This document shows positions 1-11,850 of a DNA stretch of 64,000 nt, in pieces. The stretch is taken from positions 13,964,001-14,028,000 of the forward strand of contig OX387201.1 of NCBI GenBank assembly GCA_947561715.1. Direction: 5' to 3'. This stretch comes from Ascidia mentula (taxonomy: Eukaryota > Chordata > Ascidiacea > Phlebobranchia > Ascidiidae). The notes beneath the pieces were generated by a model. The model was not told the DNA's origin, searched no databases, and saw only the letters and a program-made list of their open reading frames with translations. A program made the translations under genes and the position numbers. Each line of letters begins with the position of its first letter. The stretch's first letter is position 1.

Positions 1-1467
1 TTTTGCAAATTTTTGAACTTTAATAATACAGTTTTCAAAGGTTTTTTTTCTTGAAATTTATAAACAAAATGTACGTCATGCAAAGGTGTGAGAGGTAGCT
101 TTTACACTAGCAGCCTTTTAACTGTTAGTGATTAAATATAAGTTTGAAAATATTTTTTATTACTTCGTATAGGCTTATGTATAATATATTAATCAGACAC
201 TTTGCAGCATTGTGGCGAAACTGATTAATAGTTGTGTAGAATCTTTGCGCATCTTGAAATTGCTGTTCAAATTTGTTGTGTTTCTTGTTATTTCATACGT
301 TATTTGTATGTTCTCAACTTTAAAATAGTTGAAAGCAAAACAGCTTAACAATTCGTTGTTCAACACAGTGGTGCTGGCTGAAAATAAAGGACCTTATGTA
401 ACCGAAATTAGCTTGTCTTGGGCCTAGGCTACTCTGCACTAACGGCCTATCGCAGAGGCCTGGAGTCACACGACCAAGGTGGCTATTTTTGTAATACAAT
501 AGAAAAACGCTAATATGTATAAAAAGAATAAAACGATAAAAGCGCGAATAAAACAACGTTTGTTCTAAGACTGGCACAAAATACACATTCCACTACGACT
601 AGCGTTCATCAGCAATTACCACATAAGATCTCCCACCAAAAACAGTGTTTACCACACGCCACCACCAGAGAACTGTCTGGCTTTTCGCTCATTATTTCTC
701 TCGCCAGCGCTTGACCAATCATTTCTGCCCGCGTTTGCCACGCAAGCATGATCACTCGGGCATATTAAAACGAGTAAATTGCAAAATAATTACAAATATA
801 TTATAAAGGTGAGTGTGAAAAGTAAACAAAGAAAAACATGTGAGTTAAAGTGAAGGTGAAGTGAAAATACTAAAAGAAATAAAGCGTGTGAAAAACAAAA
901 CGAACAAAGACGTTTACACTTATTGTCCTACATGTCTGCATCACCCGCAAAAATTTCAGTTTAACTGTTTTTTCATGTTTATTGTATTTTGTTGGTGGAA
1001 TAAAAACTAACCAACTAACTAAACATTGTAGCGAAACTGATTATTGGGCTTTTCGTGTCGTTTTTCTTGTTGTCGACATTGCGTTGATTCGTGGAGTCTT
1101 TTTTTTTTCTTTTTGCAACGCAATAAAGCAGAACATTGCTTTACATGGTTACTTGTTGCCACATTCTTTCTAGCAAATGTAATTTATTTCAGAGACTACC
1201 TGCTTGTCGTATGCCATCTACGTATATGTTTTTTCTCAAATCATAAATCTTATAGATATGTTAACCAAACTTGCCCACCACCATTTTTTTTTAAATACCC
1301 AATGGACAACCTACAAAATTCTGTTGTTTAGTGTATGTCAACTTGAAATCATAATGACCATATAAGGAGTTTCACAAAAACATTTTGCGTAAAAACATCA
1401 GGTAAAAATTTTCAGATTATTGCTAACCAGGGATAAACACGTAAATTAATATTAGCGTTAATTTATA
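1..1467. other. Non-coding AT-rich DNA, no gene recognised
   Basis: No open frame here looks like a known protein and none has convincing splice sites. The stretch at about 1,275-1,395 has an imperfect inverted counterpart at about 2,820-3,110: both contain the words ATTCTGTTGTTTA, GACATACACTAA (or its complement) and GGTTGTCCAT. This suggests a decayed terminal-inverted-repeat element whose two ends surround the lectin-like exons. Confidence 0.4.
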
Positions 1468-2121
1468 TTAATAATTTTTATTGCAACAAAATGTTCGAGG
1501 AAACAGTGGAGAATCAAAGTTTGTTATCTCGTAGGAAGATCCAAGCAATACATTTACAAACAACTTCTTTTTGTCCATCCAAGCGTTTAGCACGTAATCG
1601 TACATGACGTCATACATATCTTCGCTGTCGATTTTGACAAGCACTCCACCATAAAACTGACACCAGCTCCTTCCAGATATTAAAGAAACTCCCGTACCGT
1701 AAGTATATACAAGGTGGTAACACTTACCGTTGTAAACAAATCCTTCACATTTTTCTAAAATAAACAATTTAAACTTGATGAGAGTAATTAATCAAAGAAT
1801 AAGTATGTAGTTGCCTATCTGTGATTTGACTCGGCAGAGCTACATTGAAAACTTTGATTTGTTTGAAAATGTTCAACATACCTAAATACGTAATTGATTG
1901 ATGCATAATTTTTATTTAAAGGACGTCATCATAGTAACAAAAAAATGCACATGAATAGTTAAAAAAAAACTACGTTGTTTGGCCGCGAACGTGAAATCGA
2001 AAACAGCGACTGCTGCGATTAAACAAGCAAGAACTCGTAGCTTTTTTATCTTAAATAAAATATCACTGTTGATTGTGGTTAGAAAAAAACATAAAGAATC
2101 CGATTCACAAACTAAACACAA
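1468..2121 (-). CDS. C-type lectin-like protein, partial (TM exon plus half a CTLD)
   Basis: Two minus-strand pieces can be seen. The exon at about 1,468-1,754 follows a good acceptor (TTTTAG). It reads like the first half of a C-type lectin-like domain: CEGF and GKCYH carry the first disulphide pair, then a helix ending in SWCQFYGGVLVKI, then EDMYDVMYDYVLNAW. Upstream, about 1,975-2,121, a basic stretch KIKKLR precedes the hydrophobic run VLACLIAAVAVFDF, which would suit a type II signal anchor or a signal peptide. CTLD proteins bind sugars or other ligands at the cell surface. The second half of the domain (the WxDxxC...FxC part) is not found between 1 and 1,467. The gene is therefore a fragment or uses exons outside the window. 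Exon limits are approximate. Confidence 0.42.
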
Positions 2122-2129
2122 ACCTGTTT

Positions 2130-4120
2130 CTTGAAATCTCCAACGTTGTTACAGCAAGAGTTTACAGCTTGAATTGACTGCACCAAACTTGGAATTTTCT
2201 TCTTTTATTGAAGTCTGCGACGCGATGAATGCATGCACATACATCATTTGTCATATAATTCCAAGTAATGGAAAGGTATATGCTACAATGTACCACATTA
2301 TCAACCTATACAACAAAAATGTTGTTTATTTGTGTTGTTTTGTTAAAATTATTTTTGGTTGTTTTAATGAAATTAATGTATTTATGATGCACTGAAAACA
2401 TTCACAAATACTTTTGTGACAATTATTTGTGTATTATCGTAAAAAATCACATACTTTACAAGCATTTACTGTGCACTGGTAACAGGTAACCTATGTATAT
2501 ATATATACACACCCTGTCTGCAGCTATACACAAGTTTATCTACCAATTTTCGTAGATTTTGCGAACGTAAACATGGCAGAACTCTTTGTCGTGCGGTTTG
2601 TAAACGTGATGCACTTTCTTTGATCCTAACATCAGTCTCGTTATCTTTATACTCTTTATATGGTCATAATGAACAAAACAACCACATTTCTTTGTAGCCT
2701 CTCAACAATTTTATCAGTCTCTCAAACGGTAACAAATGGCGTCCACATGCCAACATGTGGCATTCAGGATTTCCTCACACACAACCAGACAGAACGGCAC
2801 TGGGATTTCAGGTGAATACAGGACCGGGACGACCATATAAAGGATTTTTTAACGACATCGGTGCAGGTGGTAATTCTCCGGTTCCTCTCTGCTCCAGAAA
2901 TCTCTAAGAATTCTGTTGTTTAACGATATATTGACCAAGTTTTTTCGTCATACTATATAGCCCATGTTGTTTATGACTTCATGTAATTCACTCATAATAA
3001 AATCCTGTAAAGTTAAACAGAATGTAAAGTTAATTTGTTTGCAAATGTCAAATGGAAGTTGACATACACTAAGCGACGGAAATTCATAGGTTGTCCATAA
3101 GGTATTTTTCAGTTTCACCACAATGCTGTAAAGTTTGCGATTAATATATAATACATAGGCCTATGTGGCTTCATTATTTTTCCAAACTTCTAATTATACA
3201 AAGACAGTTAAAAACCAAATATTATGCTTTATTGAGGTATTTTATTAGTCACAGAAACGAATGTGTGACGTTCATATTTGTGACTCAAAAATTCAACTCG
3301 TGCTGTGTAATGTGGTTCCTCCGTCTTCGATTCAAGCTACAATGCAAAGAGACAGTCGTTAATTCAACCACAGCCGCCGTTATTTCGCTTGACTGCACTC
3401 AGTCATATTGAGTTAATTGTCTCAAAAAGCAGAGAATTGCTTTTTTTTGCTAAATAGAAATGCAAGAAAGTTTATAGGACAATGGGTAACGAATATATAT
3501 CGTCTGTTGCTTACTTAACACTATGTCCGTGTTGCGCATGACACCACGTTCAAGTTTTTTAATGTACCGTAGAGTATAATTGCAACTATTCAGTGAAACT
3601 TTCTGCTCCACTGAATTTACGTAAGCAGCACTCATGTGGAGTCGTGGTTGTGAAACATGTGTGAGACATTCTTTGTGTCGCGACGTTCACAGATGTTTAG
3701 TGGTAGTTGGTTGGAACTCAATTATTAGTTACAAACAAGTAAGAAGTTCGGAATCACTTGAGTTTGACTTCAAATGTTTATATTTTTTGTTATGTGTTTG
3801 AAAAAACAATGAACTACACCGGATCGGTGAATCAAGCAAGCATGGTAGGCTGTCGATCGATACCATATCTGTACTTTAGCTCGTTTGGTCGGTATCATAT
3901 CAAAAACGTTGCATCAAACTGTGTGGCAGTTGTTTGAGTGTCCTTCCGTACTTTAAGTTAGTTTTTTTCCAATTTTGTGCATTGTACAATACCCATGGTT
4001 GCTTTCAAACAAAAAAAGTGGCCGATAGCAAAATGACGTCACCACCCGCGCGAGCCTTATCTGTGACGTCGGTCTGGTCAGCTCCTTATAATGATGGAGC
4101 TACACCAATCGCGTCATTCA
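2130..4120. other. Non-coding DNA with dispersed repeats
   Basis: No gene seen. About 2,500-2,527 holds a TA run followed by CACCCTGTCTGCAGCT, which is the 3' half (stem III strand, cleavage site, stem I strand) of the hammerhead-bearing repeat found complete elsewhere in the window. About 3,310-3,800 is a copy of a repeat also present in direct orientation at about 59,570-60,000. Confidence 0.5.
3310..3800 (+). repeat. Dispersed repeat, second copy at about 59,570-60,000
   Basis: The two stretches share long near-identical runs, for example CAGTCATATTGAGTTAATT, TATATATCGTCTGTTGCTTA and GTTCACAGATGTTTAGTGGT, with scattered substitutions and small gaps. No coding potential or terminal repeats were recognised. 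Its class is unknown. Confidence 0.6.
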
Positions 4121-4122
4121 AA

Positions 4123-4154
4123 ATGATGATGGCAAAAGTTTTTGCCGAAACGTC
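4123..4154 (+). ncRNA. Hammerhead-like core remnant
   Basis: The order is (A)TGATGA, then a strong hairpin (GGCAAAA paired with TTTTGCC), then GAAACGTC. This is the order of a hammerhead catalytic core (CUGANGA, stem II, GAAA), but the first C is A here and I could not define stem I. It resembles the cores at the ends of the Penelope-like fragments in this window. It is probably a relic. Confidence 0.35.
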
Positions 4155-4548
4155 TTCTTTTAAACATGACAGTGTTTATAACAAGATGGGCCAGTCTCTT
4201 TTCCTTAAAGAGGTATCTTTTATTACTTTTAGTAAAGAAACAACGACTGTCGTTCTTGGGAATTATTGAAAAGAGATTATTCTTAGCATGCAAGTGATAA
4301 ACTGGACCAAATTATGAATGCTTTTCATTATTCTTTACTTGCTGATTTGTTGAATGAGCAATGATCTACTGAAAAAAATAAACATAATGGTCAGTAGCCT
4401 ACATCTTGTCACAATCCTTGCTTGTTAGACGACAACTTCTAGTCCGGGTGCCTTTGTGAAAGTGTTTGTGCATCTTTACAAGGGTAATGTAAAATGCAAC
4501 ATGTTTAACAATTTACACTTTGACTTCCAGAAACGTTTTTATTGTATA

Positions 4549-4706
4549 AGCTGCAGACAGATGGCCACTGTTTCGACCGAAAAGGTCTTATCAGTGCAGC
4601 TGGTGTGACTTTCAGACGACTTTGCTGACCAAACGGCCAAGCAAAGACTTCCACTTTGTGGTGACTATAAAATCACCGTGATCCGTTGGGCACCAAACTA
4701 GGTGCA
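4549..4706 (-). ncRNA. Hammerhead-bearing repeat, copy with one core change
   Basis: Read on the minus strand, 4,549-4,601 gives stem I AGCTGCA, core CTGATAA, stem II GACC-TTTTC-GGTC, GAAA, stem III ACAG...CTGT, the cleavage C, and TGCAGCT to close stem I. The core differs from CUGAUGA at the G8 position, which is a catalytic base in the family, so cleavage is unlikely. All three stems are intact. The tail of the repeat (4,651-4,706) has two hairpins, CCAC-TTT-GTGG and GGCACC-AAACTA-GGTGC, in the same order as in the 33,949-34,113 copy. Confidence 0.65.
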
Positions 4707-4749
4707 ACTTTAAGGAGTAAACGTTTTTAGTTCGCTTTCTTGCATAAAC

Positions 4750-6540
4750 TGATCAAACACCTTTCCACAACCTTTGGTCATTGTGCTAGCTTTGGAAAAA
4801 AGACACAAAAATCATGTTTCATCTCCAAAGATAAAAATTTATTGTGATCACCAATTTGTACTACCATATACTGCATAAACATGCAAAAACATTCATTTGG
4901 TTATCTATGTTACCACAGCACTCTTGTCCACTTTCTAAGCTAAATTTATGTACAAAACTTACTATTAAAAGGTTACATTACAAAACTGCAGTTGAACATA
5001 ACACCCATGCATGGATGAGAAAATAGTATATAATCCACTTGCCCAGTAATAGAACGCCACTTGCTACCCATCAAAAAAAAAATTTATTCACAATAAAAGC
5101 GATTTACGGAGGCTGTGAGTAACTGAGGACATTCATTTAAACTCATGCAGTGCTTACGCGCGTTAAATTAATTAAAAAAAACTGTTGTTTACTGCGCAAA
5201 AATCTACCAAACCCTGTTGCAGTTACTACATGGCCTAAAAATTACTTGCCCAAAATTCAGTTTAGGCCCACATATTTTGATGGCCCAAAAATTCAGCCGT
5301 TTTGACCAAGTACACGGCCTGCGCCACTTGCATCACTTCCATATTTTGTCACATGGCCCAAATACATCGACAAAACTCGCGACATGGAAACGTAATACTT
5401 TGTGAAGTTATTTTCCTCAACGAACAGATTTTGTGTTGTGTTTCCGTTGCGCGGTTGGCAAAGATTGCCATCTGAATAGTTATGTTATTTTACATTCTTT
5501 ATGTCACTTCCAAACGTCACTTCTAAAAATCTTAAATTCGCTAAAAAATAATATATCTAGGTTCTGCACCACTTGTAAAACCGCGTTAATCGATTTTAGC
5601 CTTTTATGCGTATTGTCTGTTTTTATGAATACAAAAGTAGTCATCAATGTGTTTGTGCGAATCCAGCAGGTCTTTACGGTAGGCCTTCAGTGTTGGGTAG
5701 CCTGGGCGTTTACCTAGTTGGTTACACTACGTCATTACTGCCGTGCTAAAGGTACATGAGGGCGTGACCACAACAAAACCATTAGTGCCCTGCAGCATTT
5801 TTAGCCTAATGCAGTTTTTCTGCATGTTCTTATCTATTACTGTAGGTGTCCTGGTAGTTACTTGTGAGAAAGGTTGTGTTGCACACAGAGCGTGCTTAAG
5901 ACAATGATGAGTTTTTAGTATATGAGCCTTTATTCAATTTTACGTTTTTTTTACTGACACTGGAGAGACTTTATCGAGAAATATATTTGTCTCACACATA
6001 TTTTCCCATTATGTCGTCAAAAGCGAAGGGTGCAAATCGTTGCAACTATGGGTCGGAGATGGGAAGTGATTCTCGAAACCGGTTATCAGGTATTTAGGCT
6101 ATTTTAGCCAATAAACCATTTGCATATTTGTTCATCTGTACAATCCGTTTACTATCCACAAAACTAACAAAATGTTATGTACACACGCACAAGCTAAACT
6201 AAATGTACAATTATGAGAGTCACTAAAATACATGATAATGGTGAAGCTAATATTGCTTATATGACATGCTTATATTAAACAAGATCGTGCGGGTGATGCA
6301 GGACCAAGATTTATTATTTTATCAGCTAATTTTATATTTTTTAGAAGTGACATTTGGAAGTTACAAAATGAGTGTACAAGTAACATAACTCTGCAGATGC
6401 TAATCTTTGCCAATCGCGCGACGGAAACACAACACATTAGGTGTTTGTTAAAGAAAATAACTGCACAATGTTCCACTAAATCATATAATTTACAAGATTT
6501 TTCTATCTGCTAATCTTCATTTTCACATTAAATTTAAATT
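4750..6540. repeat. Non-coding DNA with an imperfect inverted-repeat pair
   Basis: No gene recognised. About 5,425-5,575 and 6,290-6,440 are imperfect inverted copies of each other: both hold GTGTTTCCGT(T/C)GCGCG, the words for GGCAAAGATT, and GTCACTTCTAAAAA or their complements. Together they could be the ends of a decayed non-autonomous DNA transposon of about 1 kb. I saw no transposase. Confidence 0.45.
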
Positions 6541-6587
6541 GCCAACAACACCAATACGAAACAAGCGTCAACGGAAAAAATCAAAGT

Positions 6588-9500
6588 TTATTGCTCCTTT
6601 TTTGGATTCCTCGAAAAAAAATTGGCCACGTCCTTCCTCAGTTTCTCAATTGATTTCTGAAGTAAGTCATGATCACTACAGTTTTCGTCATTTTCGTATG
6701 TTTTCATATCTTCAGGTTTAGTCAGATCGGGAACAGTGCGATCTTGCCTACTCTGAAAGTATTTGGTTATTCCATACGAACTGGGAGCTGCTGCCGCGGC
6801 ACCACCTGCGCCCAGGGTTCCTGACATGAGAGCAACAGCTAATTCTGTTGTAACTGTTGAGGCGGCAGCTGCCGCAAGGAAAGGGGGAATAAATGCAAAC
6901 CCGATGCCAAAACCAACCCCCCCCCCAACGTGGCAGCAATGCAAATTGCAATCGTTTGATTTTCCTGTCGTCGTTCAAACTCCTGGTTGTACAGAGTTGT
7001 CATCAGGACGATGAACTCGGAAGTCACAGTTCGTTGGGCATCTTCGTCAGGAATACTTGACTTGAACGCGTTAATGTACCGCCTTCCTTCATCGGTAAAG
7101 AAATCTCTAACTTCGGCTATGCTAAATTTTCCTTTCTAAAAGAAAAGTTTGTTATGCGACAAAATTGTTGTATTCGTACATGCAAAATTCTTATATGTAA
7201 AAATTGATGGAATGTAGCTTTTATACTTTTTACACTTATTGTGGCAGGTGTACACTAAGTATGATGGAACACATTCGACGTATCTGTATAAAAGTTATGC
7301 TCGATGGGTCATGTTCTTAAAATATTCACCTTTTTAATATTTTCAATCCACTCATCTGCGTATTTTTTTAAAGATGTCGTCTTTTGTAGATCTTCAAACA
7401 GATTGGAATTAAAAATGGTTGTGATTTAAAAGTTACAAAACACCTCATATTCGGTTGCGAAGTTGAAGTATTTGTACATATTCTGTTATATCTCTGACAA
7501 CATTTTCGGTCTTCAATGTTTCTGTTGCCTTGTGCCTCACTTCAAGATGTTTTTTTCGCAGTTCTTTTCCTTCGAGCTGTGTAAACTGTGTGACCAAAAT
7601 ATCATTTTTGCGAATAATTTTGTAGCTACGTAAAGGAGGTGATTTCCTGTTGTAACATGAGTTTACACAGCATTTCAATTATGTAAGGAAACTGGCATTA
7701 TCTCGTGGATATTTAAAGCATTATTTGATTAACGACAGACCATCTAAGCTGTTGGGTTGTAAAAAAAAATCATGGAACGGGAAAATCATGGAACCATGCA
7801 AAATTATTTCTTCAAACTAATGATAAGGCGAAGTTTTGCGATCACTTCATATGCGAAATATAAACATTAGAGGGCAGCAGCTTACATGCTTGGAAATAAC
7901 ATAGCGTGTAAACAGTTGATCACATGAAGCCACCACAAAGCGTTATTAAAGACAAAATCAAATAGACAATGTTATGCTTAATCCATCCATTTCCGTCTTG
8001 TGAAACTTCAAACAGATTGCGACTTTTAGCTTCATAATGAGGTCAAAGTAGTTCTGAAAGTTTTTGAATAGTAAGTTCTGGTTCATCTTTATTACGATAA
8101 TGGTTACCTTGAAAGAACTATCTGGAGCTGAAACCCTTCCAGGCGAAGAAAGTTTGTTCCCAAGTTGTCTTGCGAGTAAAAGTAGGTCCTTTCCTTTTAG
8201 TGTTGCATCCACAGCTTCTTCCAGTGTAGATGGTGAGAAGAGAACATGGTAGAAAGCCATGAATTCCAGCCAGGTGTCGGGATCAATATCTAAATTAAAT
8301 GTTACACACAATTTTACTTTGTTAATTTAAAGAACTAAAGCTCATTATTTCACAGAGGTTTCGTGTTTGTTTAGGTGTTTTGTTGTAAAATACTTCGTCA
8401 ATATATTTTTTCTGTAAATACTCACCACTTTTAAGCTTTGAGTTGGTTGTTGCAATTCTTTTTCCCGGATATGAAATTAAAAAGCAGTCACTGGCAGCAA
8501 AGTATGACCTTAGGCATTCAAATTGTCATCTCAAACTTGTGTCACGCAATTTTGCCTTTGAAATATTATCGTTATAAATGCACTAATAAATGTTATTAGA
8601 AATTTTGTTGCAACGTCGTCCAAAAATCTAATGATTGCTATTTTTATTTACATTGTGATGTAACTCTCCTGCACGGCTTCCGAATCCATCAGTTTCCTCC
8701 GGGTTTTCCCAATCTCCTACCACCGCCATCGACCTTGTTCTTATTGTGCTGCACTATGGAAACAAACAAGGATTGCAGAATGTAAATGAAAACAGTTTCT
8801 CAGTTTCTGTCAAACGATAATTAATAATATGCAATTCATTGCTAGTAGGGTACGGTGTGTGAAAATGTAAAGAAATATTGCCTATGTTGCTCCTTGTGTT
8901 ACTAACCTTGGAGATGACTTCATTCCTGATATTTGCAGAAAAAAGTGCAAGCGTATGTTTGCATTAAATAGTGTAATTTATGTGGTTAGGTGTTGCCATA
9001 CAATTCATATAAAGAATACCACATAATGCATGGACATAAACATAAATTTTTTCATCTTAATTCAACTTACTGCATAACTGTCAACCTCTTTCCATCCAAG
9101 GCTATTTTTGACATTAATAATTTGCATAAAACTGAGAGTTGAGCTGATTGTAAAAATATCAGCTTCTTTGCATTCGATTTGTTCACCAGCTTCAATGCCC
9201 TGTGTGTCCATGAGAAACACAGCAACCTGCAAGAATCATACGTTTACACAACTGTTCGTGTCGATTTAAAAACCTAAGGTCAAACCGTTCTGTTGCTTCC
9301 TATCTCAATAGCAATATGTTTAGCAGTTACGTAAATTCCCTTTGTTTGAGGAGCTGATTGTCGGGTGGATTCGAACACCTGTGGTATTTCAAATCTGTCG
9401 TTTTCTTCCTAAATTTAAAACCATTTGTTTGTCTTTTCCAACATATGTTTTGTCGCAGTTGTGCAACATTTGAAACGAATTTCAACTTACCATGTCAACG

Positions 9501-9687
9501 TTAGTGTGGCGATTAGTTAAAGGATAATGCAGCACGTTTAAAAGATACGACTTTCCGGTTCTTGTTGGTCCGGTAACAGAATATATGACAACCGGAATGT
9601 TGAGCAACCCACATTCATCAATAATGTCAGCCAAAACATCGTATTGAAATTCAAGATTTTCGTTTGAAATTCAAAATTTCCTGCCAT
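6588..9687 (-). pseudogene. Atlastin-like GTPase copy A, probably decayed
   Basis: Homologous along its length to intact gene B. Recognisable exons on the minus strand: about 9,491-9,687 (P-loop GPTRTGKS), 9,286-9,408 (switch I region APQTKGIYVT), 9,071-9,226 (G3 motif MDTQG), 8,652-8,733 (DWENPEE), 8,426-8,529 (guanine cap region ending TTNSKLKSG), 8,108-8,289, about 8,000-8,065, about 7,450-7,560, about 7,330-7,392 and 6,588-7,135 (hydrophobic Ala/Gly stretch). Several defects are visible. The frame with the only nearby ATG does not run into the P-loop frame. The small fourth exon lacks an acceptor and the eighth a donor. The RD guanine-binding motif reads VGD. A run of ten G at about 6,917-6,926 throws the membrane segment out of frame. 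It could still be expressed if the G run is a sequencing error, but the other defects argue for a pseudogene. Confidence 0.65.
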
Positions 9688-9754
9688 ATTTTTGTTTTTA
9701 AAAGCTGCAATAAAAACATATATTTTGAGTTGATCAAAGCAACATCATTTGCAG

Positions 9755-11420
9755 ATTTACGTTATGAAACGTGACACTTACTCTTATACAAACAGTGAAC
9801 ATTTTATTATCTTTCTCGGGTTTTTATCTTTTTTATTATTGTTTTTATGGACACTGAGGTCTTGCATACCAAGACTGACAGATTTTAGCACAAAAATTAA
9901 CGTTTCTGTGAGGCACTACATCATTATATAATTTTCGGTTTATGGCTAGGCCAAATTAAATTTTTTTTTATTAACGGCTGATGTTGAATAGCCTTGTATG
10001 TATTGGCCTGAGAATATTAATCGACGCTATTCAATACCAAATCCGCGTTATGTGAGTCACATCGAAAACAATTGTTTTGAAAGAGTATAAAATAGAGAAA
10101 GTACAGTGCTTAGTCAAACCCACTGTTGCTCTGCGTGCAAATTTGCACAACGAAGGTCACGAACGTTGCACAACCGCAAGAGAGCAAAGTGCCATAGCTT
10201 TACAGGCGATATTTATTCCAAATATTATTTCAATTTCCGAATGTTTGGACATTAAAATTATTCACACGTAACGGCGGCGTTTTTTTAGTTTAATTTAAGA
10301 CTTCCTTTCTGGGCACTACTATTGTTTTGCGACGACCAGCGTACAGAAAAGTACACATAGTTACTGTGGTGTTTGCCTGGGCTCTCACCAAAAAACAAGT
10401 TGGTCGAATCGCGTCCACAGACAGGACGAAAAAAGCATTAATTGCATACCGTCTAGTCCGAGGTGGATTGAAATGTTACTTTATTTCATCGTGATATGAT
10501 TTGTCGAATAACAGATAAGACACTAAATGCTAATCTGGCCATTTTGCACAGCAATCGCCAATTTATTCTTTCGCTTTAAATTTTACAAACGCACCCCAAG
10601 CGGCGTTTGGGCTTATTTTACAATAACTGTTCTATACAGATTTGGGGCTTAAATCGTTTTAATGAATAACATTAGTCTCATGCCCTATACTAGAGGTATT
10701 TGTCAAAACTATTTCATGTTTGTACTGAATGGAACGTGATAATTCCAAATGTGAGAATAGGTTAACCTGATGTGCATATTAGCATTTGTTTAAGCACTGA
10801 ACATACACAGTAAACCCTCGTAAACTTGCACTTCAAACAAAATAGGCACTAATACCAGGATTATTTGTGGACGTTCAACTGGCAGTACAACGTAATAAAA
10901 CTTTCCACAAATAACCGCTGGCTGGTGGTTCCTGGTACTATCCTGGTACTTTGTTTAGGTCGAAAAACAATGTGAGAATCCATCTACTTTTCTGTCAAAG
11001 ATTCTGTGCTTGCTGTGAGTCAATAAATCACGAACTTTTACCTTGCGTATTGACGTACTTTCTGCTAAGGCTCCTTTATTTCAGCTCTACGTACGTCAAT
11101 GCATCAGAATCTGCTACTGTTTCATTAATCATGGTTTATTAACTTGACCATTAAAGTTTATATTTTTTTCGTCATTTTAGCATCCGTATTTAGTCACTTA
11201 ATCATGTCAGCGTAGTGACAAAATATTCCTAACATTTAACGTTAGTATTTCTTGTAACGTTTATCCTTCTCAAGTGTCGTAGGACCTGTTTAAAACTAGT
11301 ATAGGGTATATATGCCTACATCAAAAACATAAAAGCAGCCAAAGAAATAAGCTCTTCACACAACGAGTCATTCGCATCACTGCCACACTTACATATTCTC
11401 AGGTCACCACACCCAAAAGC
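9755..11420. repeat. Single diverged copy of the 1.54-kb repeat
   Basis: Shares ordered blocks with the tandem copies at 17.9-21.8 kb: the AACGTTTCTGTGAGGCA block (9,899), TTTTGCGACGACCAGCGT (10,324), GAGAATAGGTTAACCTGATG (10,752), GGCACTAATACCAGGATT (10,846) and a terminal block of about 250 bp (11,160-11,420), which matches 21,585-21,840. About 10,083-10,190 is also repeated inverted at about 33,530-33,630. The copy has lost some internal sequence relative to the tandem units. No coding sequence was recognised. Confidence 0.65.
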
Positions 11421-11850
11421 ATAATAGCGGAAGTGGGAGATGGCGATAAAAATATGAAACCTTTTTTTATGCAAGTCAGAATACATTTCCAGCAGGAGAT
11501 GTGAAGTATGTTGTTTCAACGCGCGTATGCAATTTTTTTTTATTCCAAGAAAAACGATTCACGCAAAATCCGGACGACAAATGCAAGCAGTAATTGCAGC
11601 AATCAATTCCATGAACCATGTGGATGCAACAATACCAGTTTGGCAAATTTAAACTCATTCTCGAAACTTAAAATATAGCTTCAACTCATCGCAATATCAT
11701 TACTCATTACAACCGAGGATAAATTAGATGTGTGCAACACCCGAATATTAAGTAAGGTCGAAGCTAATCTAAAAGACAATATAATCAGCAGAATGTATAA
11801 GCGGGAACAACAACATCGAAAAAGAATACATGTTTCAACGGTTAGATTGT
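11421..11850. other. 3' flank of GTPase gene B
   Basis: No gene or repeat recognised. The stretch lies downstream of the gene B stop codon on the minus strand and probably contains its 3' UTR. I did not find a clear AATAAA signal. Confidence 0.4.

Noticed and set aside
3934-4269. 111-codon plus-strand frame
   Set aside because: It overlaps a hammerhead-like hairpin relic, has low-complexity AT-rich ends and shows no family features.
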